Shown here: piece after piece, positions 48,171-56,965 of the stretch | How the letters are laid out: every line of letters begins with the position of its first letter | Numbering within the stretch: the first letter of the stretch is position 1 | Assembly (NCBI RefSeq): GCF_024385505.1 | Contig: NZ_JANFLT010000002.1 | Span: 1 to 64,000 of the forward strand | Direction of reading: 5' to 3' | Origin: Arthrobacter zhaoxinii | Lineage (GTDB): Bacteria; Actinomycetota; Actinomycetes; Actinomycetales; Micrococcaceae | DNA length: 64,000 nucleotides | Position numbers and translations under genes: made by a program | The notes under the pieces: model-generated | Told to the model about the DNA's origin: nothing | The model's input: only the letters and a program-made list of their open reading frames with translations | The model's database searches: none

Positions 48171-49346
48171 TCAGGTGAGCCGGTTGTAGGCCAGCTGCGC
48201 CAGGGCGGCGGCCTGGTCCCCCAGCACCGCGTCGTCGAAGACCACCCGCGGGGAATGGTTCCAGGCGGCGGTGACCGGATTGACTTCCGGCGGCGTCGCT
48301 CCCAGGAAGAGGAAGGTGCCGGGAACCTCATTGAGTATCAGCGAGAAATCCTCGGAACCCATCAGCGGATCCCGGGATTCGAGCACCCGGTCCTCGCCGA
48401 AGATCTCCCGCAGTCCGGTGACGGCCTCGCGAGTCCGGTCCGCGTCGTTGCGGGTGACCGGGTACCGGATGGTGAAGTCCACCTCCGCGGTGCACCCGTG
48501 TGCGGAGGCAATTCCCTCGGCGAGCGCCTTGGACTCCACGATCACCCGGTCCAGGGATTCCTCCGAGAGGGTGCGGACCGAGGCGCCGAGGCTGGCGGTA
48601 TCGGGAATAACGTTGATCGCCTCCCCGGCGGAAAGCTGTGTAACGGTGAGCACAATCGGATCGAACGCGGAAAACCGGCGCGTGGCCATAATCTGCAGCG
48701 CCGTCGCGATTTCGGTCAGGGCGGGCACCGGATCGATGGCTGTCTGCGGCTGCGAGCTGTGCCCGCCGGATCCCTTCACCGTAATCCTCAATTCGTTCGC
48801 TCCGGCCATCAGCGTGCCGGGCTTGGTCCGGAAGACCCCCAGCGGACCGGGACGCACATGGATGCCGTAGGCGGCGACGGGACGTTCCCCGGCGGCGTCG
48901 AGCACTCCCTCGTCCAGCATCAGGCTCGCACCGTCGTGCCCCTCCTCCCCCGGCTGGAACATAAAGATCACGTTGCCGGAGAGGTCCTGCTGCTGGGCAC
49001 AGAGCAGGCGGGCGGCACCCACGAGGCCGGCCACATGCAGGTCGTGTCCGCAGGCGTGCATGGCGCCGTTGGTGGAGGCATAGTCCAGATCGGTCAGTTC
49101 ACTCACCGGCAGTGCGTCCATGTCGCCGCGCAGCAGGACCGTCGGGCCGGGTTCGGCTCCGCGCAGTACGGCGACCACGGAGGTGGTCTTGACCCCCAAA
49201 GTGATGTCCAGGTCCAGCCCCTCCAGGGCGGCAAGGACTTTTTCCTGCGTCCGGGGCAGGTTGATTCCGGTCTCCGGGTCCCGGTGCAGCTCCCGCCGCA
49301 GGGCCACCAGTTCAGGCAGGATCGCCTGTGCTTCCTGTACAAACAT
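48171..49346 (-). CDS. M20-family amidohydrolase (IAA-amino-acid hydrolase/HipO type)
   Basis: 391 residues with M20D metal-centre motifs: LRGDMDALPVSEL, HACGHDLHVAGLVGAARLLC and MFQPGEEGHDGASLMLDEG. A bacterial exopeptidase dimerisation domain sits in the middle (GSGGHSSQPQTAIDP). The family hydrolyses N-acyl or N-aroyl amino acids such as hippurate or indoleacetyl amino acids, or N-acetyl-diaminopimelate-like compounds. It probably has two metal ions. The preferred substrate is not predictable. Confidence 0.88.
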   Translation of the reverse strand: MFVQEAQAILPELVALRRELHRDPETGINLPRTQEKVLAALEGLDLDITLGVKTTSVVAVLRGAEPGPTVLLRGDMDALPVSELTDLDYASTNGAMHACGHDLHVAGLVGAARLLCAQQQDLSGNVIFMFQPGEEGHDGASLMLDEGVLDAAGERPVAAYGIHVRPGPLGVFRTKPGTLMAGANELRITVKGSGGHSSQPQTAIDPVPALTEIATALQIMATRRFSAFDPIVLTVTQLSAGEAINVIPDTASLGASVRTLSEESLDRVIVESKALAEGIASAHGCTAEVDFTIRYPVTRNDADRTREAVTGLREIFGEDRVLESRDPLMGSEDFSLILNEVPGTFLFLGATPPEVNPVTAAWNHSPRVVFDDAVLGDQAAALAQLAYNRLT

Positions 49347-49621
49347 GCTGTAAGTCCTGTCATCTACGCTGATGGCCGGCTGCCGTCCGGGCTGCCTCTA
49401 CTACGCAGTAAATCACTCCTTTCGCTCCAGCACAGCGGTGCGGGTCCCTCCCGGGCCGTTTCCGGTACGACGACGGCGGCAGACTGGGCAGCCCACCGGC
49501 ACCCGGGGCATCCCCGGGCGCCGGGCTCGAGCCGCACCCCAGCGGCAGACTCTCTCATCCCCCGGTCGCTCATCCCCGCGGCGGAGCCCCCGCGCACCGT
49601 GCGGCTCCTAGACTGGGCACC

Positions 49622-51019
49622 ATGATCGAGACCATGGCCTTCGACCGGGCCAACGCCGCCGCAGAGCAGCACCAGAAGACGCGGCCGCGCTGGCTCACCC
49701 GCCTCCCCTGGCGGACCGGCGAGGACTGGGAACGCCCGGGGCCCACCCGCGACCAGCAGCGCCACGACGTCGTCGGAACCCTGGTCCTGCTGCTGGCCTC
49801 CGCGTTCATTTTGGAGGTGAGCCGCGGAATCGGCGCCCTGGCCGGGGAAACCGAGCCCATCTGGATCCAGCACCTGGCGCTGGCTCTGATCATCCTGCCC
49901 TTGGTGGTGCGCCGACGTTACCCGGTGGCGGTCATGCTGGTCTGCAGCGCCGTGTTCCTGGGCCTGGGACTGCTGGTGCCCATGGTCGCCACCCAGATGA
50001 CCTTCCAGGCGGCCTATTTCGCCTCGCTCTACACCGCCGTGGCATGGGCGAAGGACCGAAGGATGCTCTGGCTCGGCACCACCGTGGTTATTGCGGTGAT
50101 GGCCTTGTGGGTCATCCTCTCCTTCACCGTCTCGTCCTCCTATGACGGCATGCTGGAACGGATCACGGAAGGCGATGACACCTACCGCGGATTCCTGCCG
50201 CCGCTGGTTTCCCTGGCCCTGTACAACCTGGCGATCAACGCGGCGTTCTTCGGCGGAGCCATCATGTTCGGCATGAGTGCCTGGCGCAGCGCGCACCAGC
50301 GTGAACTTCTTGTCCGGCAGTCCGCACAGCTGGAACTCCAGGCGACGGAACTGGCCCGGCAGGCGGTGCTGGACGAGCGGCTGCGCATTGCACGGGAGTT
50401 GCACGACGTCGTCGCGCACCACATCTCGGTGATCGGCGTCCAGGCCGGCGCGGCACGGCGCGTGCTGGAGAAAAAGCCGGAAGCTACGGCGGGCGCCCTG
50501 CAGACCATTGAGGCCTCCTCCCGGGAGGCGGTCGAGCAGATGCGCTCCCTGCTGGGCGTGCTCCGCGCCGGCGAGGACCCGGGCCCAGAGTCCGACGGCG
50601 GTGCGCGGCGCAGTCCGGAGCCCGGCCTGGCGGACCTCCCCGAACTGGTGCAGGAGCAACCGGGACTGTCGGTGTCCTACCACCGGTCCGAGGACGCTCC
50701 CGGCGCCCTGGACCGGGTCCCCGCACCCATGGGCCTCTCCATTTACCGCACCGTTCAGGAGTCCCTCGCCAACGTCCGCAGGCACTCCACCGCAGGGGCC
50801 GCCGTCGTGGCGCTCCGGACCGGCACCACGGAGACAGGGAACCGCTGGGTGGAAGTCGAAACCGTGGACAACGGCAGGCCGCGCGCCGGGGACACTGCGG
50901 GGTCCGGCTTCGGCATCCGGGGCATCCGTGAGCGTGCTGACCTGCACGGCGGCATCGCCGAAATAGGTCCGCGGTCCGGCGGCGGCTGGCGCGTCAGGGT
51001 CCGCTTTCCGGTGCGTTGA
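49622..51019 (+). CDS. NarL-type sensor histidine kinase
   Basis: 465 residues. Several membrane helices fill residues about 55-225, followed by a HisKA_3 dimerisation and phosphoacceptor helix, RIARELHDVVAHHISVIGVQ, with the phosphorylated His. A HATPase_c domain follows, ending in GFGIRGIRERADLHGGI. It lacks a large extracellular sensor domain, as in DesK/LiaS-like kinases that read membrane state or a partner membrane protein. The partner response regulator gene follows 77 bp downstream, and an ABC exporter comes next. Confidence 0.9.
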   Translation: MIETMAFDRANAAAEQHQKTRPRWLTRLPWRTGEDWERPGPTRDQQRHDVVGTLVLLLASAFILEVSRGIGALAGETEPIWIQHLALALIILPLVVRRRYPVAVMLVCSAVFLGLGLLVPMVATQMTFQAAYFASLYTAVAWAKDRRMLWLGTTVVIAVMALWVILSFTVSSSYDGMLERITEGDDTYRGFLPPLVSLALYNLAINAAFFGGAIMFGMSAWRSAHQRELLVRQSAQLELQATELARQAVLDERLRIARELHDVVAHHISVIGVQAGAARRVLEKKPEATAGALQTIEASSREAVEQMRSLLGVLRAGEDPGPESDGGARRSPEPGLADLPELVQEQPGLSVSYHRSEDAPGALDRVPAPMGLSIYRTVQESLANVRRHSTAGAAVVALRTGTTETGNRWVEVETVDNGRPRAGDTAGSGFGIRGIRERADLHGGIAEIGPRSGGGWRVRVRFPVR

Positions 51020-51096
51020 CCGCTACCGTGGGTGCCGGGGGCGGTACCGTGCCGTGGGCTGGGGCATGCCCCTGCGAAAAGGAGAGACACAAGTCG

Positions 51097-51837
51097 ATGG
51101 AACCGATCCGGGTCCTGCTGGCCGATGACCAGGCCCTGCTGCGGGCGGGGTTTGCCATGATGCTTTCAGTTGAAGACGAAATCGAGGTGGTGGGGCAGGC
51201 CGCCAACGGCCGCGAAGCGGTGGACTTCGCTGCGGCGCATCCCGTGGACATCATCCTCATGGACGTGCAGATGCCGGTGCTCGACGGCATCCGGGCCACC
51301 GAACAGGTGGTGCAGGCCGGCACCGCGAAGGTCATCATCCTCACCACCTTTGAACGCGACGACTACCTGTTTGACGCCATCAGTGCCGGGGCGAGCGGCT
51401 TCCTGCTCAAGAACTCCGATCCGGATGACCTGGTCGCAGCGGTCCATGCGGTGGCCTCCGGCCATGCCCTGCTGGCACCGGAGATGACCGTCCGGGTGAT
51501 CGAGCGATTCGCCCGGCAGCTGCATGCCGAGGCCGCGGGGTCGCCGACAAATCCGGCGGACACCCCGGCTGCCGGGATGCGTCCGCCGGCCGGCTCCAGC
51601 CAGCAGCGGAAACTGCTGGCTTCGCTCACCTCCCGCGAGCGCGAAGTGCTGGTGAACGTGGCCGCCGGGCGCAGCAATGCCGAGATTGCCGCGGGCATGT
51701 TTGTGGCCGAAGCGACCGTCAAAACCCACGTCTCCAACCTGCTGGGCAAGATCCAGGTCCGGGACCGGGTGCAGGCCGTGGTGTTCGCGTACGAGTCCGG
51801 CCTCATCCTCCCGGGGGATAAGCCCGCCGCCGGCTGA
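51097..51837 (+). CDS. NarL/FixJ-family response regulator
   Basis: 246 residues. The receiver domain has the acidic pair LLADDQALLRAGF and the phosphorylation Asp in DIILMDVQMPVLDG. A linker of about 50 residues rich in Pro and Gly precedes a LuxR-type helix-turn-helix: LTSREREVLVNVAAGRSNAE followed by EATVKTHVSNLLGKIQVRDR. It is partnered with the histidine kinase upstream and probably controls the ABC exporter downstream. AGGAG lies about 13 bases before the ATG, wider than usual. Confidence 0.9.
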   Translation: MEPIRVLLADDQALLRAGFAMMLSVEDEIEVVGQAANGREAVDFAAAHPVDIILMDVQMPVLDGIRATEQVVQAGTAKVIILTTFERDDYLFDAISAGASGFLLKNSDPDDLVAAVHAVASGHALLAPEMTVRVIERFARQLHAEAAGSPTNPADTPAAGMRPPAGSSQQRKLLASLTSREREVLVNVAAGRSNAEIAAGMFVAEATVKTHVSNLLGKIQVRDRVQAVVFAYESGLILPGDKPAAG

Positions 51838-51942
51838 GCCCCGCAGGTTCCACCCCGCGGCCGATCCGCTCCGGCGCCCTTCTGCCTAAGCTCGAAGCAG
51901 AAAACAACCGCCAGGCCCGGCTTCCGCTGAAAGGAACAGCCC

Positions 51943-52824
51943 ATGTTGCAGGTCCGCAACCTCACCCGACGCTTCGGGGACAAGACCGCCGTCGACGACG
52001 TCACGTTCGACATTCCGTCCGGCCGCATGACCGGCTTCGTCGGCGCGAACGGCGCCGGCAAGACCACCACCATGCGCATGATCATGGGCGTGCTGACCGC
52101 CACCTCCGGCGACGTGCTGCTGGACGGTTCCCCGGTGACCGCCGCGCAGCGGGCACAGTTCGGGTACATGCCCGAAGAGCGCGGCCTCTACCCCAAGCAG
52201 CCCATCATCGACCAGCTGGTCTACCTCGGCCAGCTGCACCGGATGAGCCAGTCCTCCGCCCGGCGCGAGGCACTGGCACTGCTGGACCGGTTTAATCTGG
52301 CCGACCGGAGCAAGGACAAGCTCGAATCGCTCTCCCTGGGCAACCAGCAGCGCGTGCAGATCGCCGCCTCGCTGCTGCACCGGCCCACCGCCCTGATCCT
52401 GGACGAGCCGTTTTCCGGACTGGATCCGATCGCGGTCGACTCCATGGTGGAGCTGCTGCGCGAACGGACCGCGGCCGGCGTGCCGGTGCTGTTCTCCAGC
52501 CACCAGCTGGACCTGGTGGACCGGCTCTGCGACAACCTCGTGGTCCTGCAGAATGGCCGCCTGATGGCCGCCGGCACCGGCGACGATCTGCGCGCCACGG
52601 CACCCCGGCGGCACCGCATCACGGTCTCCCCCGACGCCGGCTGGCTGCGCGAGGAAACCGGGCTCACCGTCATCGATGTGGCCGGTCCCTCCGCACTCGT
52701 GGAGTTCGACGACGACGTACACGCCCAGCGCACCCTGGCCGCCGCGCTCTCCCGCGGCACGGTGCAGGAATTCGCCCCCATCCGTCCTTCCCTGAGCGAC
52801 ATCTACCGTGAGGTGACAGCATGA
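51943..52824 (+). CDS. NatA-type ABC transporter ATP-binding protein
   Basis: 293 residues: Walker A VGANGAGKTTTMRMIMGVLT, signature LSLGNQQRVQIAASLLHRP and Walker B LILDEPFSGLDPIAVDSMVE. The signature has LSLGN rather than LSGGQ, as in the NatA/EcsA type. It works with the ABC-2-type permease overlapping by four bases (ATGA). Following the two-component genes, it is a likely target of that system, in the style of actinobacterial sensor/ABC export modules for sodium or membrane-active compounds. Confidence 0.9.
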   Translation: MLQVRNLTRRFGDKTAVDDVTFDIPSGRMTGFVGANGAGKTTTMRMIMGVLTATSGDVLLDGSPVTAAQRAQFGYMPEERGLYPKQPIIDQLVYLGQLHRMSQSSARREALALLDRFNLADRSKDKLESLSLGNQQRVQIAASLLHRPTALILDEPFSGLDPIAVDSMVELLRERTAAGVPVLFSSHQLDLVDRLCDNLVVLQNGRLMAAGTGDDLRATAPRRHRITVSPDAGWLREETGLTVIDVAGPSALVEFDDDVHAQRTLAAALSRGTVQEFAPIRPSLSDIYREVTA

Positions 52825-54050
52825 GCACCGAAATCCGCACCCCCGTCGCTACGCCCGGGCAGACTCCGGAAGCCCCGGACAACACCCCGGCCTGGGCAAT
52901 CGTGACGCTGCGCGAAGTCATGGTCAAAATGCGCGACCGCACCTACCTGCTTTCCACCCTGGTGACCCTGCTGCTGATCGGTGGCACCGTTTTCTTCAAC
53001 GCCTACATGTCCGCCCGCGGCTCGGACCACACGGTGGCCGTGGCCGATTCCGCCGCCACCGAAATCATCGCCGCCGCGGACGCCGCCGGCTCTGAAAATG
53101 ACGGCAATACCTCCTTCGAAGCCGTGACAGCTGACTCCCCGGAGGCTGCCCTGCAGCTGGTCCGCGACGAAGAGGCCGACGCCGCGCTGCTGCAGGAGGA
53201 GAACGGCAACTGGACCCTGACCGGGAAGGACGAGATCGATTCCGGGCTGCGCGGGCCGGTCTCCGAAGCCCTGACCGGCTATGTCATCAGTGCCAATGCC
53301 GCCGCCGCGGGTACCACGGCCGCGGAACTGACGGCAGGCAGCGAGCTGGACGAAGCCCTGCTGGAAGGCGACGCCGAGCAGGCCGTCATCGCCTCCGTCA
53401 TTGGCTTCGCGTTCAGTTTCCTTTTCTACATGGCCACGATCCTGTTCGGCATGGCCATTGCCACCTCCGTGCTCGAAGAAAAGCAGAACCGGGTGGTGGA
53501 GATCCTGGCCACCGCCATCCCCATCCGCCAGCTCCTCTACGGCAAGGTCATCGGCAACACCATCCTGGCCGTGGTGCAGCTGGCACTCTACGGCGGGGTG
53601 GCCCTGCTGACGCTGAACCTCACCGGAACCGCGGATATGGTGGGATCCATCATTCCGGTGTCCGGCTGGTTCCTGGTCTTCTTCCTGGTCGGGTTCCTGA
53701 TCCTCGCCGCCGGCTGGGCGATGCTCGGCGCCATGGCCAGCCGTTCCGAGGACCTGAACAGCAGCTCCACTCCGGTGATGGCCATCATTTTCGCGGCACT
53801 CTTCGCCGGTCTGTTCGCCAAGGGACAGCTGCTGGTCATCGCCTCGTTCGTGCCGGTCATTTCCTCCGTAGCCATGCCCATCCGGATGCTCAACTCGGAC
53901 GTGCCGCTGTGGCAGACCCTCGCGTCGCTGGCCCTTGCGCTGGCCGCGGCCTACGCGCTGCTGTCCTTCGCCGCCAGGATCTACCGGCGGGCCGTCCTGC
54001 AGAGCGGAGGCGCACTGACCATGCGCAAGGCCATGAAGCTGGAGCAGTAG
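52821..54050 (+). CDS. NatB-type ABC exporter permease
   Basis: 409 residues. One membrane helix lies near residues 40-60 (LSTLVTLLLIGGTVFFNAYM), then an extracytoplasmic domain of about 130 residues rich in acidic and Ala residues, and then five further helices in the C-terminal half, ending before an Arg/Lys-rich tail. This is the ABC-2 (NatB/YhaP) layout. The motif SVLEEKQNRVVEILATAIPI is strongly conserved in the family. It is coupled to the ATPase by ATGA. Confidence 0.88.
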   Translation: MSTEIRTPVATPGQTPEAPDNTPAWAIVTLREVMVKMRDRTYLLSTLVTLLLIGGTVFFNAYMSARGSDHTVAVADSAATEIIAAADAAGSENDGNTSFEAVTADSPEAALQLVRDEEADAALLQEENGNWTLTGKDEIDSGLRGPVSEALTGYVISANAAAAGTTAAELTAGSELDEALLEGDAEQAVIASVIGFAFSFLFYMATILFGMAIATSVLEEKQNRVVEILATAIPIRQLLYGKVIGNTILAVVQLALYGGVALLTLNLTGTADMVGSIIPVSGWFLVFFLVGFLILAAGWAMLGAMASRSEDLNSSSTPVMAIIFAALFAGLFAKGQLLVIASFVPVISSVAMPIRMLNSDVPLWQTLASLALALAAAYALLSFAARIYRRAVLQSGGALTMRKAMKLEQ

Positions 54051-54075
54051 CCCCGGAAGGGATCATCACAAATGG

Positions 54076-54103
54076 CAGGCGGGGAGCATCGGCTCCCCGC
54101 CTG
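54076..54103. terminator. Bidirectional intrinsic terminator
   Basis: A perfect 12-bp stem, CAGGCGGGGAGC with its complement, and a 4-base loop, with AAATG on one side and CATTT on the other. It sits between the convergent exporter and acyl-CoA ligase genes. Confidence 0.85.
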
Positions 54104-54120
54104 TTTCATTTGTGCCGCAC

Positions 54121-55695
54121 TCAACCCGAATACTGCCGGCGCAGCTCAGCCTTGCGGATCTTTCCGCTCGCCGTTCGGGGAAAGTCCTCCACCATCGTCA
54201 CGGTGCGCGGCACTTTGTACCGGGCCAGCCGGCCGAAGAGGTGTTGCTGTACTTCTTCGGCCGTCAGCCCGTATCCCTTCCGCAGGCTGATGACCGCACG
54301 GGGCACTTCGCCCCATCTGCTGTCCGGCACTCCGATCACGGCAACGGCAGCCACGGCCTCCAGTTCCGCAATGGCCTGCTCAACCTCGGCCGGATAAATG
54401 TTCTCCCCGCCGGAAATGATCATGTCCTTCAGCCGGTCGGAAATGAACAGGTATCCGTCGTCGTCGAAATAGCCCATGTCCCCCGACCGGAACCATGCAT
54501 CCTCCGCGTAGGCCTCCGCGGTGGCGTCGGGCCGGTTCCAGTAGGAGCGGATGACGTTGGGGCCGGAAATCTGGATCTCCCCCACCTCCCCCGCCGGGAG
54601 CACCCCGCCGTCCGGGCCCGCGACCCGCACGTCGGTGAAAAAGTGCGGCAGTCCGGCGGAGCCGGCCTTTTCCCGGGACCGCGCGGCGGGAAGCGCCGTG
54701 GCGCCCGGAGCCGTTTCCGTCATTCCGTAGCCGTTGGAGAAGGACAGGCCGCGGGCTTCGTAGGCCTCCAGGACGCGCAGGGGCACTGCGGATCCGCCGC
54801 AGGTAATGGTGGTCAGCGAGCTGATGTCCCGCTTGTCCCAGTCCGGATGTTCGCACAGCATCTGGTACGTGGTGGGCACGCCGCTGATGTAGGTAGCCGC
54901 ATACTGTTCAATCGCGGCCAGCGTGCGGCCCGGTTCGAACCTGGTTTCCAGCACCACCGTTCCGCCCTTGAGGAGCACCGGCAGCACGCCCATGTCCAGG
55001 GAGGCGACGTGGAACATCGGGGAGATCATCAGGGCGACCTCGGTCCCGGACACGTCATAGTCCACCAGCACGTTGTAGCAGTTCCAGGCCAGGTTCGCGT
55101 GGGACAGCAGGGCGCCTTTGGGCTGGCCGGTGGTGCCGGAGGTGTAGAGGATCATCGCCCCGTCCTCTCCCCGGACGGGCAGGTCCAGCCGGTCCGGGGA
55201 CGCCCCGGCAATCACGGCGTCGAAGTCGGACACGGGCTCCCCGCCCGACTCGTCCACTGTCGCCTCGTCCGCGGCCGGACCGACCTCCGGCGCGGCGCCG
55301 TCGGCGACCTCCAGCCGCACCGCCACCGCGGTGCCGGCCGATCCCAGCCGCGCCAGCCGGGCCAGCGCACCGGTGTACGCCAGGACCGTGCTGCCCGAAT
55401 CCTGCAGCGCAAACCGGATCTCGGGCGGTGCCAGGCGGGTGTTCAGCGGAACAAAGACGGCGCCCAGGGTTCCGGCGGCGAAAAACGTCTCCAGGAAGGC
55501 GGGATGGTTATCCCCGAGGAAGGCCACCCGGGAGCCGTGGTCCACGCCGGAGGCCCGCAGTGCCTGTGCCAGCCGGTTGATCCGCTCGTCCAGCTCCGTG
55601 TAGCTGATGCCCCGGCCCTGGAAGACCAGTGCCGTCCGGCCGGCGGACTTCAGGCGCCGGCGGTGTATCCATGATCCCAGCCCCTGGTTTTCCAT
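54121..55695 (-). CDS. AMP-forming acyl-CoA ligase (FadD-like)
   Basis: 524 residues of the ANL superfamily: P-loop MILYTSGTTGQPKGALLSHA, then NGYGMTETAPGATAL, hinge GYLFISDRLKDMIISGGENI and the C-terminal lysine region FPRTASGKIRKAELRRQ. It should activate a fatty or aromatic carboxylic acid to its CoA thioester. It lies four bases after an orphan binding lipoprotein gene, an unusual pairing since no permease or ATPase is present. The ATG at 55695 is the first of the conserved frame. Confidence 0.87.
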   Translation of the reverse strand: MENQGLGSWIHRRRLKSAGRTALVFQGRGISYTELDERINRLAQALRASGVDHGSRVAFLGDNHPAFLETFFAAGTLGAVFVPLNTRLAPPEIRFALQDSGSTVLAYTGALARLARLGSAGTAVAVRLEVADGAAPEVGPAADEATVDESGGEPVSDFDAVIAGASPDRLDLPVRGEDGAMILYTSGTTGQPKGALLSHANLAWNCYNVLVDYDVSGTEVALMISPMFHVASLDMGVLPVLLKGGTVVLETRFEPGRTLAAIEQYAATYISGVPTTYQMLCEHPDWDKRDISSLTTITCGGSAVPLRVLEAYEARGLSFSNGYGMTETAPGATALPAARSREKAGSAGLPHFFTDVRVAGPDGGVLPAGEVGEIQISGPNVIRSYWNRPDATAEAYAEDAWFRSGDMGYFDDDGYLFISDRLKDMIISGGENIYPAEVEQAIAELEAVAAVAVIGVPDSRWGEVPRAVISLRKGYGLTAEEVQQHLFGRLARYKVPRTVTMVEDFPRTASGKIRKAELRRQYSG

Positions 55696-55699
55696 GGCG

Positions 55700-56710
55700 C
55701 TACTGCACCGTCATGGCATCGACGTCCGGTTCCTTTGCCACAAACTCGTACTTCAGCATGAGGGCACCCATATCGTCCAGCTGGTCGCTTCGAAGTTCGG
55801 CATCGAACTCCTCCATGGCCAGGTTCTCGGCGACTGCCGGGTCCATATCCATGAACGCCGGAAGGGTGGCGCGGACGTCGTCGATGTTGGCCTGCGCCTG
55901 GGTGAGCGTTTCGGTGACGGCTTCCTTGAACGCCGTGACGGTTTCCGCGTTTTCCTCCGCGTACCGGCCGGAGGTAAACGTGACCATCGTAGGCATCCCG
56001 GGGACCGCTTCCTGGTTCGGATAGCCCACCAGGACATAGTCGGGATTGGCCAGGGCGCGGCTCAGGAAAGGCTCGGGCAGCCAGATTGCATCCGTGTTGC
56101 CGAGCTCGAGCTGGGCTTCCATATCCGGGAAGGGCAGCTCGTTGAACTTGATCTGCTCCGGATCGGCGCCGGCCAGGGCGGCGCTTTCCATGATGGTCAG
56201 ATCACCCTGGGTATTGACCGCGTTGACGGTAGTGGTTTTGCCTTCCAGATCCGCGAAGGACGTGATCCCGGAGTCCGCGCGGGCCACCACGCCGTTGATG
56301 TCATTGCCCTCGGAGAGGGAATTCGAGTACCCGGAGACGATCTGCATATCCAGGCCCTTGTCCTTGGCCACCATGACCGACAGCGGGTTACCCACGGCAA
56401 AATGGATATCACCGGTGGAGACCGCGGGCAGCATGGCCGCACCGCCCTGGCCCCGCTGGAGCTCTATTTCCAGCCCGTGCTTCTCGAAAATCCCTTCGTC
56501 AATGCCGTACTGCATGGCTGAGGACGGCGCGATGGACAGCACCCCCACCACTACCTGCTGCATTTCACCGGTACCGGAACTTTCACTGCCCGACGGCGAC
56601 GACTCGGCCTCGGAGCCGCCAGTCGAACCGGAGCAGCCGGTCAGTGCCAGTGCCAGCAGCACGCCGCCTGCCGCAGCGGTGGACAGTTTCCTGGTGATCG
56701 TGTTCCTCAT
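55700..56710 (-). CDS. NitT/TauT-type ABC transporter substrate-binding lipoprotein (orphan)
   Basis: 336 residues. The signal peptide ends with lipobox LTGCSGS, then a Ser/Gly/Glu linker and a type-II binding domain of the SsuA/ThiY/TauA group: VVVGVLSIAPSSAMQYGIDE, GQGGAAMLPAVSTGDIHFAV and ADSGITSFADLEGKTTTVNA. Ligands in this group include sulfonates, nitrate, aromatic acids and pyrimidine precursors. No transporter genes accompany it, but an acyl-CoA ligase is in the same operon, hinting at an organic acid ligand. GAGGTAGGTC precedes the ATG. Confidence 0.85.
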   Translation of the reverse strand: MRNTITRKLSTAAAGGVLLALALTGCSGSTGGSEAESSPSGSESSGTGEMQQVVVGVLSIAPSSAMQYGIDEGIFEKHGLEIELQRGQGGAAMLPAVSTGDIHFAVGNPLSVMVAKDKGLDMQIVSGYSNSLSEGNDINGVVARADSGITSFADLEGKTTTVNAVNTQGDLTIMESAALAGADPEQIKFNELPFPDMEAQLELGNTDAIWLPEPFLSRALANPDYVLVGYPNQEAVPGMPTMVTFTSGRYAEENAETVTAFKEAVTETLTQAQANIDDVRATLPAFMDMDPAVAENLAMEEFDAELRSDQLDDMGALMLKYEFVAKEPDVDAMTVQ

Positions 56711-56879
56711 GACCTACCTCTTCATTGTGGTGGTAAGAGTGGTGCCCTGGCCGTGACCCCGGACGGTGGCTCCATGAACCCGTGACGGCGGCTGGCTCCA
56801 TGCCACCCCGGATCGTTGAGAATGTCAACAGTATTATTTTTCCCATACCGGCAGGGACCCCGGGAAGCGCACAAAAAAG

Positions 56880-56914
56880 CGGTGCGGTGGTCCGCAAGGC
56901 AGACCACCGCACCG
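56880..56914 (-). terminator. Intrinsic terminator of malQ
   Basis: A perfect 13-bp stem (CGGTGCGGTGGTC and its complement) around a 9-base loop. On the minus strand it is followed closely by six T residues, 52 bp after the malQ stop codon. Confidence 0.9.
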
Positions 56915-56965
56915 GTGCTGAGACGAAATCTCCGCAACGCCCGGAGGCGAGGGCGGAGTGGAACC

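Noticed and set aside
47631-49625. A 664-codon plus-strand frame across doxX and the M20 gene
   Set aside because: It runs over two genes with clear families on the other strand and has low-complexity Arg/Gly/Pro composition.
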